Source: Candidatus Uhrbacteria bacterium (GTDB lineage: Bacteria; Patescibacteriota; Patescibacteriia; UBA9934; GWF2-40-263). Taken from it: a stretch of 42,133 nucleotides of DNA. The stretch lies in the NCBI GenBank assembly GCA_016219925.1, contig JACRJU010000008.1, positions 1-42,133 on the forward strand, in the 5' to 3' direction. Positions 7,223 through 16,417 of this stretch are shown here, one piece after another. The number at the start of each line of letters is the position of its first letter. Position 1 is the stretch's first letter. Below the pieces are notes generated by a model, which saw only the letters and a program-made list of their open reading frames with translations, was not told the DNA's origin and searched no databases. Made by a program: the position numbers and the translations under genes.

Positions 7223-7270
7223 AGGGGAAGAGTGAGAAGCGAGAAGTTAGAAGTTAGAAGTAATGATATA

Positions 7271-9769
7271 TCAGATTAAAGTCACACTGGCAACCGTATC
7301 GTTCTCTTTTTTGAATCGCATCACGCGAACACCTTGAGTCGCGCGCCCGAGTGATGGGATAGAAGAAAGGACAGATCGCACCACCTGTCCCGCGCTCGAA
7401 ACCACGAACAAATCGCGCGGGTCTTTGCTCTCAACCATGTGGGCCGAAACAATTGCACCGGTCTTTTTGGTGATATTGGCTGTCTTGATTCCGGAACCTC
7501 CGCGATTCTGTAATTTGTATTCGGTCAAATCTGTGCGTTTGCCGTACCCATGCGACATCAAGACGAGGAGCTCATACTGGCCAGATTTTTTGGCCGCACT
7601 CGAAGGAATCATTCCCATGCCGACGACTTGATCTTGTCCTTTAAGCCGAATGCCACGCACACCGGACGCCACGCGCCCCATCGGACGGGCATTCTTTTCA
7701 GAGAAACGAATCGCTTGCCCTTGTGTGGTGATGAGTACGACTTCATCAGATCCCGTTGTGGGTCTCACCCATTCCAAATTATCTCCTTCTTTGAGCTTAA
7801 TCGCAATGAGACCGGAGCGACGGATATTCTCAAACTCTTCAAGCGACGTTTTCTTGACCGTGCCTTTATTGGTAACCATCAACAAAAATTTTGCTGAATC
7901 GATGTCATCAACCGCGTAGGTCGCTGAAACAGACTCGCCCGGCGATAGTTGCAGGAAGTTGACGAGGGCTTGGCCTTTGGCAATACGCGAGGCCTCGGGA
8001 ACATCGTACGCCTTGAGACGAAATACGCGGCCGCGCGTGGTAAAAAACATGAGTTCCTTATGCGTGGTTGTCGAGAAAACTTGCTCCACCGTATCTTCCT
8101 CTTTTGTGGTGAGTCCAGAAACCCCTTTGCCGCCACGCTTTTGCGTTTTGAAAAGATCAGGCGGAACGCGCTTGATGTACCCCGCGCGCGTAATCATCAC
8201 CACCGTTGCAGAATCTGGCACCACGTCTTCAATCGAAAATTCTTTGATGCCTTGTTTGACGATCTGCGTGCGCCGACCGTCGCCATTTTTCGCTAGGAGA
8301 TCCTCGACTTCTTTGGCGATCACGCCAAGCATGCGCTTCTCTGACGCCAAAATCGCTTCAAGCTCTTTGATGAGGGTCATTTTTTCGTTGTACTCCTGTT
8401 CCACTTTGAGCCGCTCAAGATTGGCAAGTTGTTGGAGGCGCATTTCCAAAATGGCGACGCTCTGCACTTCGGTGAGTTTGAATTTTTTGATCAGGTTCTC
8501 CCGAGCTTCGTCTTTGTCTTTGGATTTTTTGATGGTCTCGATCACTTGATCGATCTTCAAAATGGCGATACGCAAGCCCTCCAAAATGTGGGCACGCTCT
8601 CGCGCTCGCGAAAGATCAAACTGTGTGCGTCGGCGCACCACTTCACGGCGATGTTTGATATACTCCTCCAAAATCATCTTCAAATTAAGCACGCGTGGTT
8701 GGATACCGTCGACGAGCGCAAGCATGTTGTAATGGAAGGTCTCTTGCAGTTGGGTTGCCTGATACAGACGGTTCAACACTTTTTTGGGATAAGCGTCTTT
8801 TTTGAGTTCAATCACAATACGCACATCGCCTTTGGAGGACTCATCGCGCAGATCGCGAATCCCCTCAATCTTTTTCTCATGCACAAGCTCCGCAATCCTC
8901 ATGAGCAAACTCGCTTTGTTTACCTGATAGGGAATTTCACTCACCACAATCATGAAATCGCCCTTTTTGTTTTCGACAATTTCTGTCTTGGCGCGCACCA
9001 CCACCCCCCCGCGCCCCGTCGAAAATGCTTGCTTGATGTCCTTCACGTTATAGACGATGCCGCCCGTCGGAAAATCCGGCCCTTGAATAATATCGGAAAG
9101 CTCGTCCACGCTGGCGTCTTTGTTTTTGATGAGATGCAAAATGGCGGTACAAACTTCGGTCAAATTGTGCGGCGGAATATTCGAAGCCATTCCAACCGCA
9201 ATGCCAAGCGTCCCATTAATGAGCAGGTTTGGAAGTTTGGCTGGAAGCACCTTGGGCTCTTTATGCGTCCCGTCAAAGTTTGGCATGAAGTCCACGGTCT
9301 CTTTCTCGATATCCGACAAGAGCTCTTCGGTGATCGCCTTGAGTTTTGCCTCGGTGTAACGATAAGCCGCCGCGGCATCTCCATCCAAAGATCCAAAGTT
9401 CCCTTGTCCGTAAACGAGTGGATAACGGAGCGAAAAATCTTGTGCCATGCGCACGAGGGAATCATACACAGCTGAATCACCGTGAGGATGATATTTCCCG
9501 AGCACATCTCCAACCACGGTCGCGCATTTTTTGAATTTTGCTCCGGCTCGCAAACCCGTCTGCCACATCGAATACAAAATGCGCCGATGCACTGGCTTGA
9601 GCCCGTCGCGAATATCCGGCAGAGCGCGCCCAACAATCACCGACATCGCGTAATCCAAATACGCGGTCTGCATCTCATCGGTCAGATTCTGTTCAATCAC
9701 ATTTCCGATCGAGACCATCCTCGGCTCTTCAGGTTGTTTGTGGTCTTCTTCCTTTTTGGATTTAGCCAT
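7271..9769 (-). CDS. gyrA: DNA gyrase subunit A
   Basis: This type II topoisomerase subunit cuts and rejoins DNA to introduce negative supercoils, together with GyrB, which is not in the window. The 832 residues have normal order: the N-terminal breakage-reunion domain with [19 protein letters not shown], the active-site Tyr in [10 protein letters not shown], a coiled-coil tower, then the beta-pinwheel C-terminal domain. The GyrA box, here QKRGGKG, separates it from ParC. The Ser and Asp residues where fluoroquinolone resistance usually arises are the susceptible type. It starts two bases after the stop of the MBL-like gene, whose final codons supply a weak AGG, so the two form an operon running on to rpmF, nusB and rnc. 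Confidence 0.95.
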   Translation of the reverse strand: MAKSKKEEDHKQPEEPRMVSIGNVIEQNLTDEMQTAYLDYAMSVIVGRALPDIRDGLKPVHRRILYSMWQTGLRAGAKFKKCATVVGDVLGKYHPHGDSAVYDSLVRMAQDFSLRYPLVYGQGNFGSLDGDAAAAYRYTEAKLKAITEELLSDIEKETVDFMPNFDGTHKEPKVLPAKLPNLLINGTLGIAVGMASNIPPHNLTEVCTAILHLIKNKDASVDELSDIIQGPDFPTGGIVYNVKDIKQAFSTGRGGVVVRAKTEIVENKKGDFMIVVSEIPYQVNKASLLMRIAELVHEKKIEGIRDLRDESSKGDVRIVIELKKDAYPKKVLNRLYQATQLQETFHYNMLALVDGIQPRVLNLKMILEEYIKHRREVVRRRTQFDLSRARERAHILEGLRIAILKIDQVIETIKKSKDKDEARENLIKKFKLTEVQSVAILEMRLQQLANLERLKVEQEYNEKMTLIKELEAILASEKRMLGVIAKEVEDLLAKNGDGRRTQIVKQGIKEFSIEDVVPDSATVVMITRAGYIKRVPPDLFKTQKRGGKGVSGLTTKEEDTVEQVFSTTTHKELMFFTTRGRVFRLKAYDVPEASRIAKGQALVNFLQLSPGESVSATYAVDDIDSAKFLLMVTNKGTVKKTSLEEFENIRRSGLIAIKLKEGDNLEWVRPTTGSDEVVLITTQGQAIRFSEKNARPMGRVASGVRGIRLKGQDQVVGMGMIPSSAAKKSGQYELLVLMSHGYGKRTDLTEYKLQNRGGSGIKTANITKKTGAIVSAHMVESKDPRDLFVVSSAGQVVRSVLSSIPSLGRATQGVRVMRFKKENDTVASVTLI

Positions 9770-9771
9770 AC

Positions 9772-10407
9772 CTAATGAGTGAGATTCACAATCAACATAT
9801 CTTCTTCAGGAAGATCTTTACGCGTCACCTTATACTTGTTCATGTCCTCTTTTCGGCACACGCCCATTTGTTTACAAAAAGCGTCAACGGTCTCATAGCG
9901 CGTTTTCAAACTGGGAAGATGATGCGTCATCGGGATCACCACACGCGGCTCAACTTGTGCAATAACTTCTGCAGCCGACGATGGAGATAACACCCCAGCC
10001 CCGCCGACCGGAACCATCAAAATATCAATGTTGGACAAGCGTTTGAGTTCTTCATCAGTGAGTTCGCGGTCAAGCGCGCCCAAATGCGCCAAATGCATTC
10101 CTTCGGTTTCGATGCGGTAGATGATGTTTAAGATGCCGCGCTTGAGGGTCGCGCCAATACCAAACACAAAAACCCCGCGGATTTCAAATTCGCCGGGGAT
10201 ATCAATGATATGAGGAGACCCTGTGATTGCCGACACGTTGTTGGCATCGGGCTCATCATGAGAAACGAGCGTCATCTGCGCTTCGAGCGTTCGGGGTAAG
10301 CGCAAACCGGTCTGGCCGTCATACGGATCCGTCACCAAGACGACTTCGCCACTGGCGTTTTTGGTTGTCATCTCAAAAGCAGAAAGTCCAAGCCAAGAAA
10401 TTTGCAT
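9772..10407 (-). CDS. Metallo-beta-lactamase-fold protein, UlaG-like, with a degenerate metal site
   Basis: This 211-residue protein has the start [13 protein letters not shown] and the strand order of UlaG-like metal-dependent hydrolases. The usual HxHxDH motif is not intact: the matching stretch reads [13 protein letters not shown]. Other fold elements remain, including [28 protein letters not shown] and the late histidines in PMTHHLPS. It may have lost or changed metal use. Proteins like this are common in CPR genomes next to housekeeping genes, as far as I recall. It is the first gene of the operon with gyrA, driven by the promoter at 10444-10472. Its substrate is unknown. Confidence 0.8.
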   Translation of the reverse strand: MQISWLGLSAFEMTTKNASGEVVLVTDPYDGQTGLRLPRTLEAQMTLVSHDEPDANNVSAITGSPHIIDIPGEFEIRGVFVFGIGATLKRGILNIIYRIETEGMHLAHLGALDRELTDEELKRLSNIDILMVPVGGAGVLSPSSAAEVIAQVEPRVVIPMTHHLPSLKTRYETVDAFCKQMGVCRKEDMNKYKVTRKDLPEEDMLIVNLTH

Positions 10408-10443
10408 AGAAAAACAAGAATTTCAGACACGAAAGCCGCCTCC

Positions 10444-10472
10444 AGAATAGCACGGCCGAGGCTTTAAAACAA
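10444..10472 (-). promoter_or_regulatory. Promoter of the MBL-like/gyrA operon
   Basis: On the minus strand TTGTTT (10467-10472) and TATTCT (10444-10449) are 17 bases apart, leaving a leader of about 30 bases to the ATG at 10407. The -35 overlaps the T-run of the terminator of the upstream gene. Confidence 0.6.
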
Positions 10473-10497
10473 GAGGCGAGCCCCGAAGGGCCGCCTG
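10463..10497 (-). terminator. Terminator of the kinase operon
   Basis: On the minus strand AGGCGGCC pairs with GGCTCGCCT around CTTC (plus 10474-10497), followed by CTTGTTTTAAA. It directly follows the stop codon of the hypothetical gene at 10499. Confidence 0.7.
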
Positions 10498-10498
10498 T

Positions 10499-11179
10499 TT
10501 ATTCTTCTGGATGGAAAGTCTCCTGCCAGTATTCGATTTCCTTTTTGACCTCCCCTAAATCCGGATCCGGCTCAGTAATGAGGAACCCCTCTCGATAACG
10601 AGCCACCTTTCCTTTAATCTCCGCCTGTTGATTCTCATCCCCCTGACTTGCAAGCGCCTCCAGCTCATCAACCGCCTTCTGAATATCACCTGCTTGCGCC
10701 TTCCACTTGGCCACCAAACGCTCATAAGAGGCTTCATCTTCAGAGACCTCGCCTTTAAGCGCATCCGCGAGTTTACTGCTCGCGACCAAAATGCCATCTT
10801 CGACCTGATAACGTTGCTCGGGAGTTAATTGCGACTCAAACAGATCGCTCTTCACCAGTTCTTCAAGCCCGACCCCCGAATCGAGATACGGTTTGATAAC
10901 CCCGCGAACGGTTTCATCCACGTGCTCAAGCACCAACGCTTTGAGCCGTTCGTTGGCTTTGCCTGAAGTCAATTCTTGATAGGCTCGTCGGTAGGGATAT
11001 TCCAAAACGCCAATTTCATAAAACGCCCGCTTGATCCTCGCCTCATCGGCCTCTGGATCCGCTTTTAATTTCTCCAAAACGTCCGTGGCTTGCGCCTTAA
11101 TCTCTTTTGGAAGCGTAGGGACGAAATGCCGAATGGCAATAGCAAACTCATCAAGCAGCAATTGGAAGGAATGTATCAT
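10499..11179 (-). CDS. Conserved hypothetical protein, helical and acidic
   Basis: The protein is soluble, strongly charged and probably almost all helix, with a Glu-rich C-terminus ending EYWQETFHPEE. I place the start at the ATG at 11179 (MIHSFQLLLDEF, 226 residues; an ATG at 11182 would add one residue), because the longer frame begins with an unlikely His- and Asn-rich stretch. It overlaps the 3' end of the kinase gene by 29 bases, so the two are translationally coupled and probably act in one process. It could be a kinase partner or substrate, but that is inference from overlap alone. I do not recognise a domain. Confidence 0.7.
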   Translation of the reverse strand: MIHSFQLLLDEFAIAIRHFVPTLPKEIKAQATDVLEKLKADPEADEARIKRAFYEIGVLEYPYRRAYQELTSGKANERLKALVLEHVDETVRGVIKPYLDSGVGLEELVKSDLFESQLTPEQRYQVEDGILVASSKLADALKGEVSEDEASYERLVAKWKAQAGDIQKAVDELEALASQGDENQQAEIKGKVARYREGFLITEPDPDLGEVKKEIEYWQETFHPEE

Positions 11180-12236
11180 CATAGGATTGTGATTGTGGTG
11201 ATTTGATGTCCCACATGAATGGAATTTCATTAAGAGCCTCGGGGTATGTTTTTGCGACTTTGTCTTTGAAAGCTTGAAACACCTCGATGGCCGACTGATA
11301 ACGATCTTCCGGATCTTTCTCTAGCAATTTCATCACAATATGTTCGAGCCATTTTGGTTCCTCGGTGATCCCCAAATCCGCGAAAGGCTTCGGATCATCC
11401 ATAAGTTGTTGTCGCAAGGTGTCCTCCCCGGAAAAAGGGAGCCGTCCCGTTGCCATCTGATAGAGGACAATCCCGAGAGAATAAAGGTCACTACGATGAT
11501 CAACGGCTTTCCCCCCCACGGCTTCGGGGGACATAAAAGCCGGCGTTCCTACAATATATCCGACCTTCGTAAGACGATCTTGTGTTACCAAATCTCCAGA
11601 CGTCGAAGACCCCTCGGGACCCATGGGCTGTTCACCATCCGAAACAATGCCAAAGTCCCCGATGCGCACAAATTGTTCTCCATTGGGCTGAACTTGCAAA
11701 AAAATATTTGCGGGTTTGATGTCACGATGAACAATCCCCGCTCGGCGTAAGGCTTCCAGACCGAAGGCCATTTGCCCAGCTAAAATTGAAAGCTGTTTGG
11801 GTTCGATGGTGCCGCGCGTTTGAATTTCTTTTTGCAGTGTTGGCCCTTCAACAAGTTCCGTAAAAAAACCCGGAACGCGCTCTCCGCCAATCTGAAAATA
11901 GGTCAAGTGTTCCGGAAATAAGATAAACGGATTCTTGAGCTTAACGAGCGCTTCGATCTCCTTTTGGAAGTGTCGAATATACATCTGATCCTGTCGGTGG
12001 CGCGAGTTCATAAACTTCACAGCTCTCTCCAAACCGGTTCGCTCATCACGCACGCGAAAAACGCCACCCATTCCCCCCTCACCGAGTTTTTCTAAAATGG
12101 TGTAGTGATCGCCATGTTCATCTTCCATTTCGGCCCCGACCTTAATCTCGACGGTCGTCACTTCGTCTTTTTCTCGCCGGTCTTTTTGTCTTTGCGCGGC
12201 TTCGGGAGTTTCTGGCCTTGTTCCATCTTCAATCAT
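11151..12236 (-). CDS. Hanks-type serine/threonine protein kinase
   Basis: This 361-residue cytoplasmic kinase transfers phosphate from ATP to Ser or Thr. The glycine-rich loop is LGEGGMGGVF near residues 51-60, the ATP-anchoring Lys is in ERAVKFM near 74, the catalytic loop is IVHRDIKPANIF near 165, the metal-binding motif is GDFGIVSDG and the activation segment ends VGTPAFMSPE. All key residues are present. Unlike PknB it has no membrane helix or PASTA repeats. A sequence TAAAAT lies nine bases before the ATG, so the mRNA may be nearly leaderless, although the -35 is weak. It overlaps the following hypothetical gene. Its targets are unknown. Confidence 0.93.
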   Translation of the reverse strand: MIEDGTRPETPEAAQRQKDRREKDEVTTVEIKVGAEMEDEHGDHYTILEKLGEGGMGGVFRVRDERTGLERAVKFMNSRHRQDQMYIRHFQKEIEALVKLKNPFILFPEHLTYFQIGGERVPGFFTELVEGPTLQKEIQTRGTIEPKQLSILAGQMAFGLEALRRAGIVHRDIKPANIFLQVQPNGEQFVRIGDFGIVSDGEQPMGPEGSSTSGDLVTQDRLTKVGYIVGTPAFMSPEAVGGKAVDHRSDLYSLGIVLYQMATGRLPFSGEDTLRQQLMDDPKPFADLGITEEPKWLEHIVMKLLEKDPEDRYQSAIEVFQAFKDKVAKTYPEALNEIPFMWDIKSPQSQSYDDTFLPIAA

Positions 12237-12287
12237 AGTGACCTTATTTTAGCCGGTTTAATAACCTTTGGCCATGGAGGCTGTTTC

Positions 12288-12316
12288 TTGACCTTTCACG
12301 CTGTTTTCGCTACACT
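12288..12316 (+). promoter_or_regulatory. Promoter of rpsA
   Basis: TTGACC (12288-12293) and TACACT (12311-12316) are 17 bases apart. The leader to the GTG start is about 70 bases and can form a small GCCGT/ACGGC hairpin just before the start, which has no Shine-Dalgarno. Confidence 0.85.
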
Positions 12317-12391
12317 CGGCATGCTTCTTTATTCATAGCCCCGTCGGATCGCCAAGCTGAAACATGTGGAAGCCGTCTGACGGCAATCTCT

Positions 12392-13543
12392 GTGTCAAAA
12401 CCACAAATACAAACGGAGTTCGAAAAACTCCTTGAGGGGGGACCTTATCTTAGCATCCCGAAAATCGGAGATGTCGTAAAAGGAAAAGTCATCAGCCAGG
12501 GTCGTCGAGAGATCCGTTTGGACATTGACGGTATCACAACGGGCGTGGTGCGCGGCCGCGAGCTGTTCACCGAAAGCACTGAATATAATAACTTGATGCC
12601 TGGCGAGGAAGTTCAGGCAACCGTGATCGAACGCGAAAACGAAAACGGCGAAATGGAGCTCTCGTTCCGCTTCGCGGGTCAGCAACGCGCCTGGGAAGAG
12701 TTGCGTCGTCTGTTCACGACTGGCCAAACCGTCGAAACAAAAATCTTGGAAGCGAATAAAGGAGGTTTGCTTATCCGCGTGGCCAACATCAGTGGGTTCC
12801 TTCCGGTATCCCAGCTGTCTCCTGAGCACTATCCGCGCGTTTCCGGCGGAGACAAAAACAAAATTTTAGATAAATTGAAATCCTACGTCGGCGAAAAAAT
12901 GCTCGTTCGCGTGATTGACGTCAATGAACCTGAAGAAAAATTGATCGTCTCGGAAAAGGCGGTCTGGGAAGACGAGCAAAAAAGCGTCATCTCGCAATAC
13001 AAAGTTGGCAATGTGATCGAAGGAGAGGTGACGGCTGTTGCCGATTTCGGGGCGTTCGTGAAGTTTGATTCGCTGGAAGGTCTCGTACACATCAGCGAGA
13101 TCGCTTGGCAACGAATTGATCATCCTCGCGATATCCTTAAGATCGGGGAAAAGGTCAAAGCCGAAATTATCGGCATCGAAGGAAGCAAGATTTTCCTCTC
13201 GATGAAAAAGCTGGTTGAAGATCCTTGGGCGAACGTTGAAAAGCGCTACAAGATCGGCGATCTCGTGAAAGGAACCGTTCTCAAGGTCAACCCCTTTGGA
13301 TTCTTCGTGGAGTTGGACACAGAAATCCACGGTCTTGCCCATGTCAGCGAACTCTCGGAAAATCCAGTCGAAGACGTCACTACGATCGGCAAACCCGACG
13401 ATGTCCTCACTTTCCGCGTGGTCTCGATTGAGCCGACCGAACACCGTCTGGGCCTTTCGCTCAAAGCGGTTGATGAAACGATCTGGAAAAAAATGAATGA
13501 AAAAGAAACTGAACAGGACGCTGTATCCGAGCAGACCTCTTAA
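12392..13543 (+). CDS. rpsA: 30S ribosomal protein S1
   Basis: S1 binds mRNA on the small ribosomal subunit and helps initiation. The 383 residues contain four S1 (OB-fold) repeats, starting near residues 20, 105, 190 and 275; the last two carry the clear signatures VADFGAFVKFDSLEGLVHIS and VNPFGFFVELDTEIHGLAHV. Four repeats is fewer than the six of Escherichia coli and is usual outside Proteobacteria. It starts with GTG and ends in an acidic tail. The strong promoter at 12288-12316 drives it, and ftsH follows after 21 bases. Several genes here lack a Shine-Dalgarno, so S1 may be important for choosing starts; that is inference. Confidence 0.95.
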   Translation: MSKPQIQTEFEKLLEGGPYLSIPKIGDVVKGKVISQGRREIRLDIDGITTGVVRGRELFTESTEYNNLMPGEEVQATVIERENENGEMELSFRFAGQQRAWEELRRLFTTGQTVETKILEANKGGLLIRVANISGFLPVSQLSPEHYPRVSGGDKNKILDKLKSYVGEKMLVRVIDVNEPEEKLIVSEKAVWEDEQKSVISQYKVGNVIEGEVTAVADFGAFVKFDSLEGLVHISEIAWQRIDHPRDILKIGEKVKAEIIGIEGSKIFLSMKKLVEDPWANVEKRYKIGDLVKGTVLKVNPFGFFVELDTEIHGLAHVSELSENPVEDVTTIGKPDDVLTFRVVSIEPTEHRLGLSLKAVDETIWKKMNEKETEQDAVSEQTS

Positions 13544-13564
13544 CCCTCACCATGCTCTTTGCCT

Positions 13565-15373
13565 ATGAAACCGCTTTCCAAAAACATCATCATTGCTCTT
13601 ATCAGTTTGCTTGCGCTTAGCGCCATCTTTTCGAGCCTGCAGTTGGGAACGCCCAAACCGGAGATTATCTCCATGACCACACTCTCCCAACAAATCGAAC
13701 AAGGCCTTGTGCAAACAACGGAGGTTGAGGGCTCGGATGTGTCGATCACCCTCAAAGACGGCACCAAAGAAAAATCGCGCAAGGACGGATCTGTCGCCCT
13801 CGAGCAAGTGCTCGGTCAATATGGCCTCTCTGCAGACAACATCCGCGAGGCCAACATCGCGATCAAAGACCGCGGCGCGCGTTCCTATTTTCTTGGAGTT
13901 ATTTTGCCATCCCTCCTCCCCTTGTTTCTTTTGATCATCGTATTTTGGTTCATGATCCGCCAGATGCAAGGCGCCAACAACAAAGCTCTCTCGTTTGGCA
14001 TGTCCAACGCGCGAGAAATCAAGGACACCAAACAAAAAGTGACCTTCAAAGACGTCGCTGGATCGAGGGAAGCGAAAGAAGAATTGCAAGAAATCGTGCA
14101 GTTTTTGAAGGATCCAAAAAAATTCGCAGACCTTGGGGCTAAACTGCCAAAAGGCGTCCTGATGATGGGCCGTCCGGGAACAGGGAAAACCCTCATGGCC
14201 CGTGCCGTGGCCGGCGAAGCGGGTGTGCCATTCTTTCACATGAGCGGATCGGAATTCGTAGAAATGTTCGTCGGTGTTGGAGCCAGTCGTGTGCGCGATC
14301 TGTTCACGCGCGCAAAAAAATCCGCTCCCTGCATTGTCTTTATTGATGAGATTGATGCGGTTGGACGCCAGCGCGGCGCCGGCTTGGGGGGAAGCCATGA
14401 TGAGCGCGAACAAACCCTCAATCAAATTTTGGTCGAGATGGATGGATTTGATCCGAACATCGGCGTTATTGTCATCGCGGCAACAAATCGTCCAGACGTC
14501 TTGGACCCTGCGCTTCTTCGCCCAGGCCGTTTCGATCGACGGGTGGTTCTTGATCTGCCCGACATCAACGAACGTGAAGAAATTCTTGGCATCCATGCCA
14601 AAGGGAAGCCTCTGGCCTCCGAAGTCACCATGCGACGTGTCGCCGAGCGCACTCCTGGATTTTCCGGAGCCGATCTCATGAACCTGCTCAACGAAGCGGC
14701 GATCCGCGCCGCACGTTTTGATCGCAAAGAAATCACGCAAGAGGACGTACTGGATTCTATCGAAAAAGTTCTGTTGGGCCCGGAGCGCAAGAGCTTTATC
14801 ATGAATAAGGAAGAGAAAAAAATCACGGCCTATCATGAAGCCGGTCATGCTCTGGTGGCACGCATGTTGCCTAACGCGGATCCGGTTCATAAAGTGTCTA
14901 TTATTTCGCGTGGTTCGGCTGGAGGATACACTCTCAAACTTCCTAGCGAAGACCGTCGTCTGCACAAACGCGCGGAATTCCTTGACGACATGGCCGTGAT
15001 GCTCGGTGGATTCATTGCTGAAAAAGAAACGTTCGGGGATGTTACCACAGGAGCCTCCGATGACTTGCGTAAATGCACACGCCTCGCCCGAGAGCTCGTC
15101 ACCCGCTACGGCATGAGCGACGTCCTTGGCCCGCAGGTATTCGGTGAGCCGCAAGAGATGGTTTTCCTCGGTCGGGAAATCCACGAACAACGCAACTACT
15201 CTGAACGCACGGCCGAGGCAATTGATGCAGAAGTACACACCCTCGTCTCTCGCGCGATGGAAGTGGCTCGTGGTATTATTCAAAAAGAAAAAACCTTCCT
15301 TGATAAAGTCGCCGGAATCTTGCTTGAAAAAGAAACGATTGAAAAAGAAGAGTTCGCTGCCATCTTTGCTTAA
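13565..15373 (+). CDS. ftsH: ATP-dependent zinc metalloprotease FtsH
   Basis: FtsH is a membrane-anchored AAA+ protease that degrades unassembled membrane and regulatory proteins. From the ATG at 13565 it has 602 residues, the usual length. Two membrane helices lie near residues 8-24 and 110-130, with a short external domain between. The AAA domain has Walker A GRPGTGKT near 207, Walker [13 protein letters not shown] and the arginine-finger region [20 protein letters not shown]. The zinc site is [11 protein letters not shown]. Walker A has Arg where most family members have Pro (GPPGTGKT). The gene follows rpsA closely and is followed by a membrane-protein gene after 18 bases. Confidence 0.95.
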   Translation: MKPLSKNIIIALISLLALSAIFSSLQLGTPKPEIISMTTLSQQIEQGLVQTTEVEGSDVSITLKDGTKEKSRKDGSVALEQVLGQYGLSADNIREANIAIKDRGARSYFLGVILPSLLPLFLLIIVFWFMIRQMQGANNKALSFGMSNAREIKDTKQKVTFKDVAGSREAKEELQEIVQFLKDPKKFADLGAKLPKGVLMMGRPGTGKTLMARAVAGEAGVPFFHMSGSEFVEMFVGVGASRVRDLFTRAKKSAPCIVFIDEIDAVGRQRGAGLGGSHDEREQTLNQILVEMDGFDPNIGVIVIAATNRPDVLDPALLRPGRFDRRVVLDLPDINEREEILGIHAKGKPLASEVTMRRVAERTPGFSGADLMNLLNEAAIRAARFDRKEITQEDVLDSIEKVLLGPERKSFIMNKEEKKITAYHEAGHALVARMLPNADPVHKVSIISRGSAGGYTLKLPSEDRRLHKRAEFLDDMAVMLGGFIAEKETFGDVTTGASDDLRKCTRLARELVTRYGMSDVLGPQVFGEPQEMVFLGREIHEQRNYSERTAEAIDAEVHTLVSRAMEVARGIIQKEKTFLDKVAGILLEKETIEKEEFAAIFA

Positions 15374-15391
15374 AACGTATCTTAGGAGGAT

Positions 15392-16369
15392 ATGAAAAAA
15401 ACCGCACCGATTTATCGCCAACTTCTGCGCGACGCTTGGAGTGTCACGTGGGAACGCAAATCGCTGTGGGTTTTTGGTTTGCTCGCCGGGATGATCTCAA
15501 CAGGCGGTGTTGTGGATGTGGCCATTTCTGGAATGCGTCGCGCGGCGCTGGCCGGTTCCCTGTTCAAAAATCTCCTGGACCAATCGTTCATCGGCTACGC
15601 CTACGCCTCGCAATTCTTCCTTCAACTCCAGAAAATTGACCCACGCGAAGCCACTGGTTTCTTTACGGTCGTCGTCTTAGTCATCATCGGGCTGGTCTGC
15701 ACAGGCATCATCTCCCAAGCCGCCCTCATCCACGGCAGTGGCGCAACGCACCTGCCCCCATATCTTCTTCGTCGCCATGTCCTTCCTCATTTTTGGAATG
15801 TTCTGCTCATTGATCTTGCAACCAAAGCCATCAGCGTGATGCTTATTTTTGTGACTTCCCTTCCCGTCTTTTCTTTTCTCTTGCAACGAGACGGCCTCTC
15901 CTCAAGCGTGCTTTTTTTGCATTTTCTCATTTTTATTCCAACCATTATTATCCTCCATATCTTAAGTATGCTCGCGTTGGTCGCAACGGTTGAAAAAAAC
16001 CAGGGGGTTTTGGCAAGCATCGAACAGGCTTGGGATCTCTTCCGCCGCCAATGGCTTGCAACGTTGGAATATGGTTTTCTGCTCTTTCTTATCGTCTTGA
16101 TCGGCGGACTTTTGCTTGCCGCAGCGCTCACCCTCGGCGCCATTCCGTATGGAGCCCTCTATGCCCTTGCGGCAACGTCAGGTTCCATCCCGCTTTTCTT
16201 TACGATCAATACCCTGTCTGCCCTCGGCGTTCTTATTTTACTTTTCCTTTTTGGATCGGTCGCCATCACTTTTCAATACAGCGCCTGGCGCCAATTTTAT
16301 AAACGGGCTGAGCATCGGACCTTTGGACAAAGAACATTTTCAAAAATTCGTCGGACGTTATTTGCCTGA
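15392..16369 (+). CDS. Polytopic membrane protein, unknown function
   Basis: This 325-residue protein has about six long hydrophobic segments, near residues 25-42, 85-110, 145-165, 180-205, 230-260 and 270-300. The N-terminal YRQLLRDAWSVTWERKSLWV and the pattern LDLFRRQWLATLEYG-like (here AWDLFRRQWLATLEYGFLLF) recall membrane proteins of the glycerophosphodiesterase-membrane-domain or DUF975 type, but I cannot assign a family with confidence. The start has a perfect AGGAGG five bases... the binding site CTTAGGAGGAT ends at the ATG. It is the third gene of the rpsA-ftsH transcript and could be linked to membrane quality control only by position. Confidence 0.75.
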   Translation: MKKTAPIYRQLLRDAWSVTWERKSLWVFGLLAGMISTGGVVDVAISGMRRAALAGSLFKNLLDQSFIGYAYASQFFLQLQKIDPREATGFFTVVVLVIIGLVCTGIISQAALIHGSGATHLPPYLLRRHVLPHFWNVLLIDLATKAISVMLIFVTSLPVFSFLLQRDGLSSSVLFLHFLIFIPTIIILHILSMLALVATVEKNQGVLASIEQAWDLFRRQWLATLEYGFLLFLIVLIGGLLLAAALTLGAIPYGALYALAATSGSIPLFFTINTLSALGVLILLFLFGSVAITFQYSAWRQFYKRAEHRTFGQRTFSKIRRTLFA

Positions 16370-16390
16370 AGCGACAAAACCCCATAAACT
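16362..16390 (+). promoter_or_regulatory. Candidate promoter of pilB
   Basis: TTGCCT (16362-16367) and TAAACT (16385-16390) are 17 bases apart. The -35 overlaps the last codons of the preceding membrane-protein gene. Transcription would start inside the hairpin at 16393-16408. Confidence 0.55.
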
Positions 16391-16392
16391 AT

Positions 16393-16417
16393 GGGGGAAG
16401 ATTCCCCCTGTTTTTTT
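16393..16417 (+). terminator. Terminator hairpin directly before pilB
   Basis: GGGGGA pairs with TCCCCC at 16393-16408 and is followed by TGTTTTTTT. The ATG of pilB comes immediately after the T-run. It ends the rpsA-ftsH transcript, and the promoter at 16362-16390 would place the same hairpin in the pilB leader. Confidence 0.75.

Noticed and set aside
8429-9475. Plus-strand open frame of about 350 codons
   Set aside because: It is antisense to the conserved breakage-reunion domain of gyrA and has no start signals.
13547-15421. Long minus-strand open frame of over 600 codons
   Set aside because: It lies exactly opposite ftsH, whose motifs are unmistakable. The reverse frame has no recognisable domain and arises from codon bias.
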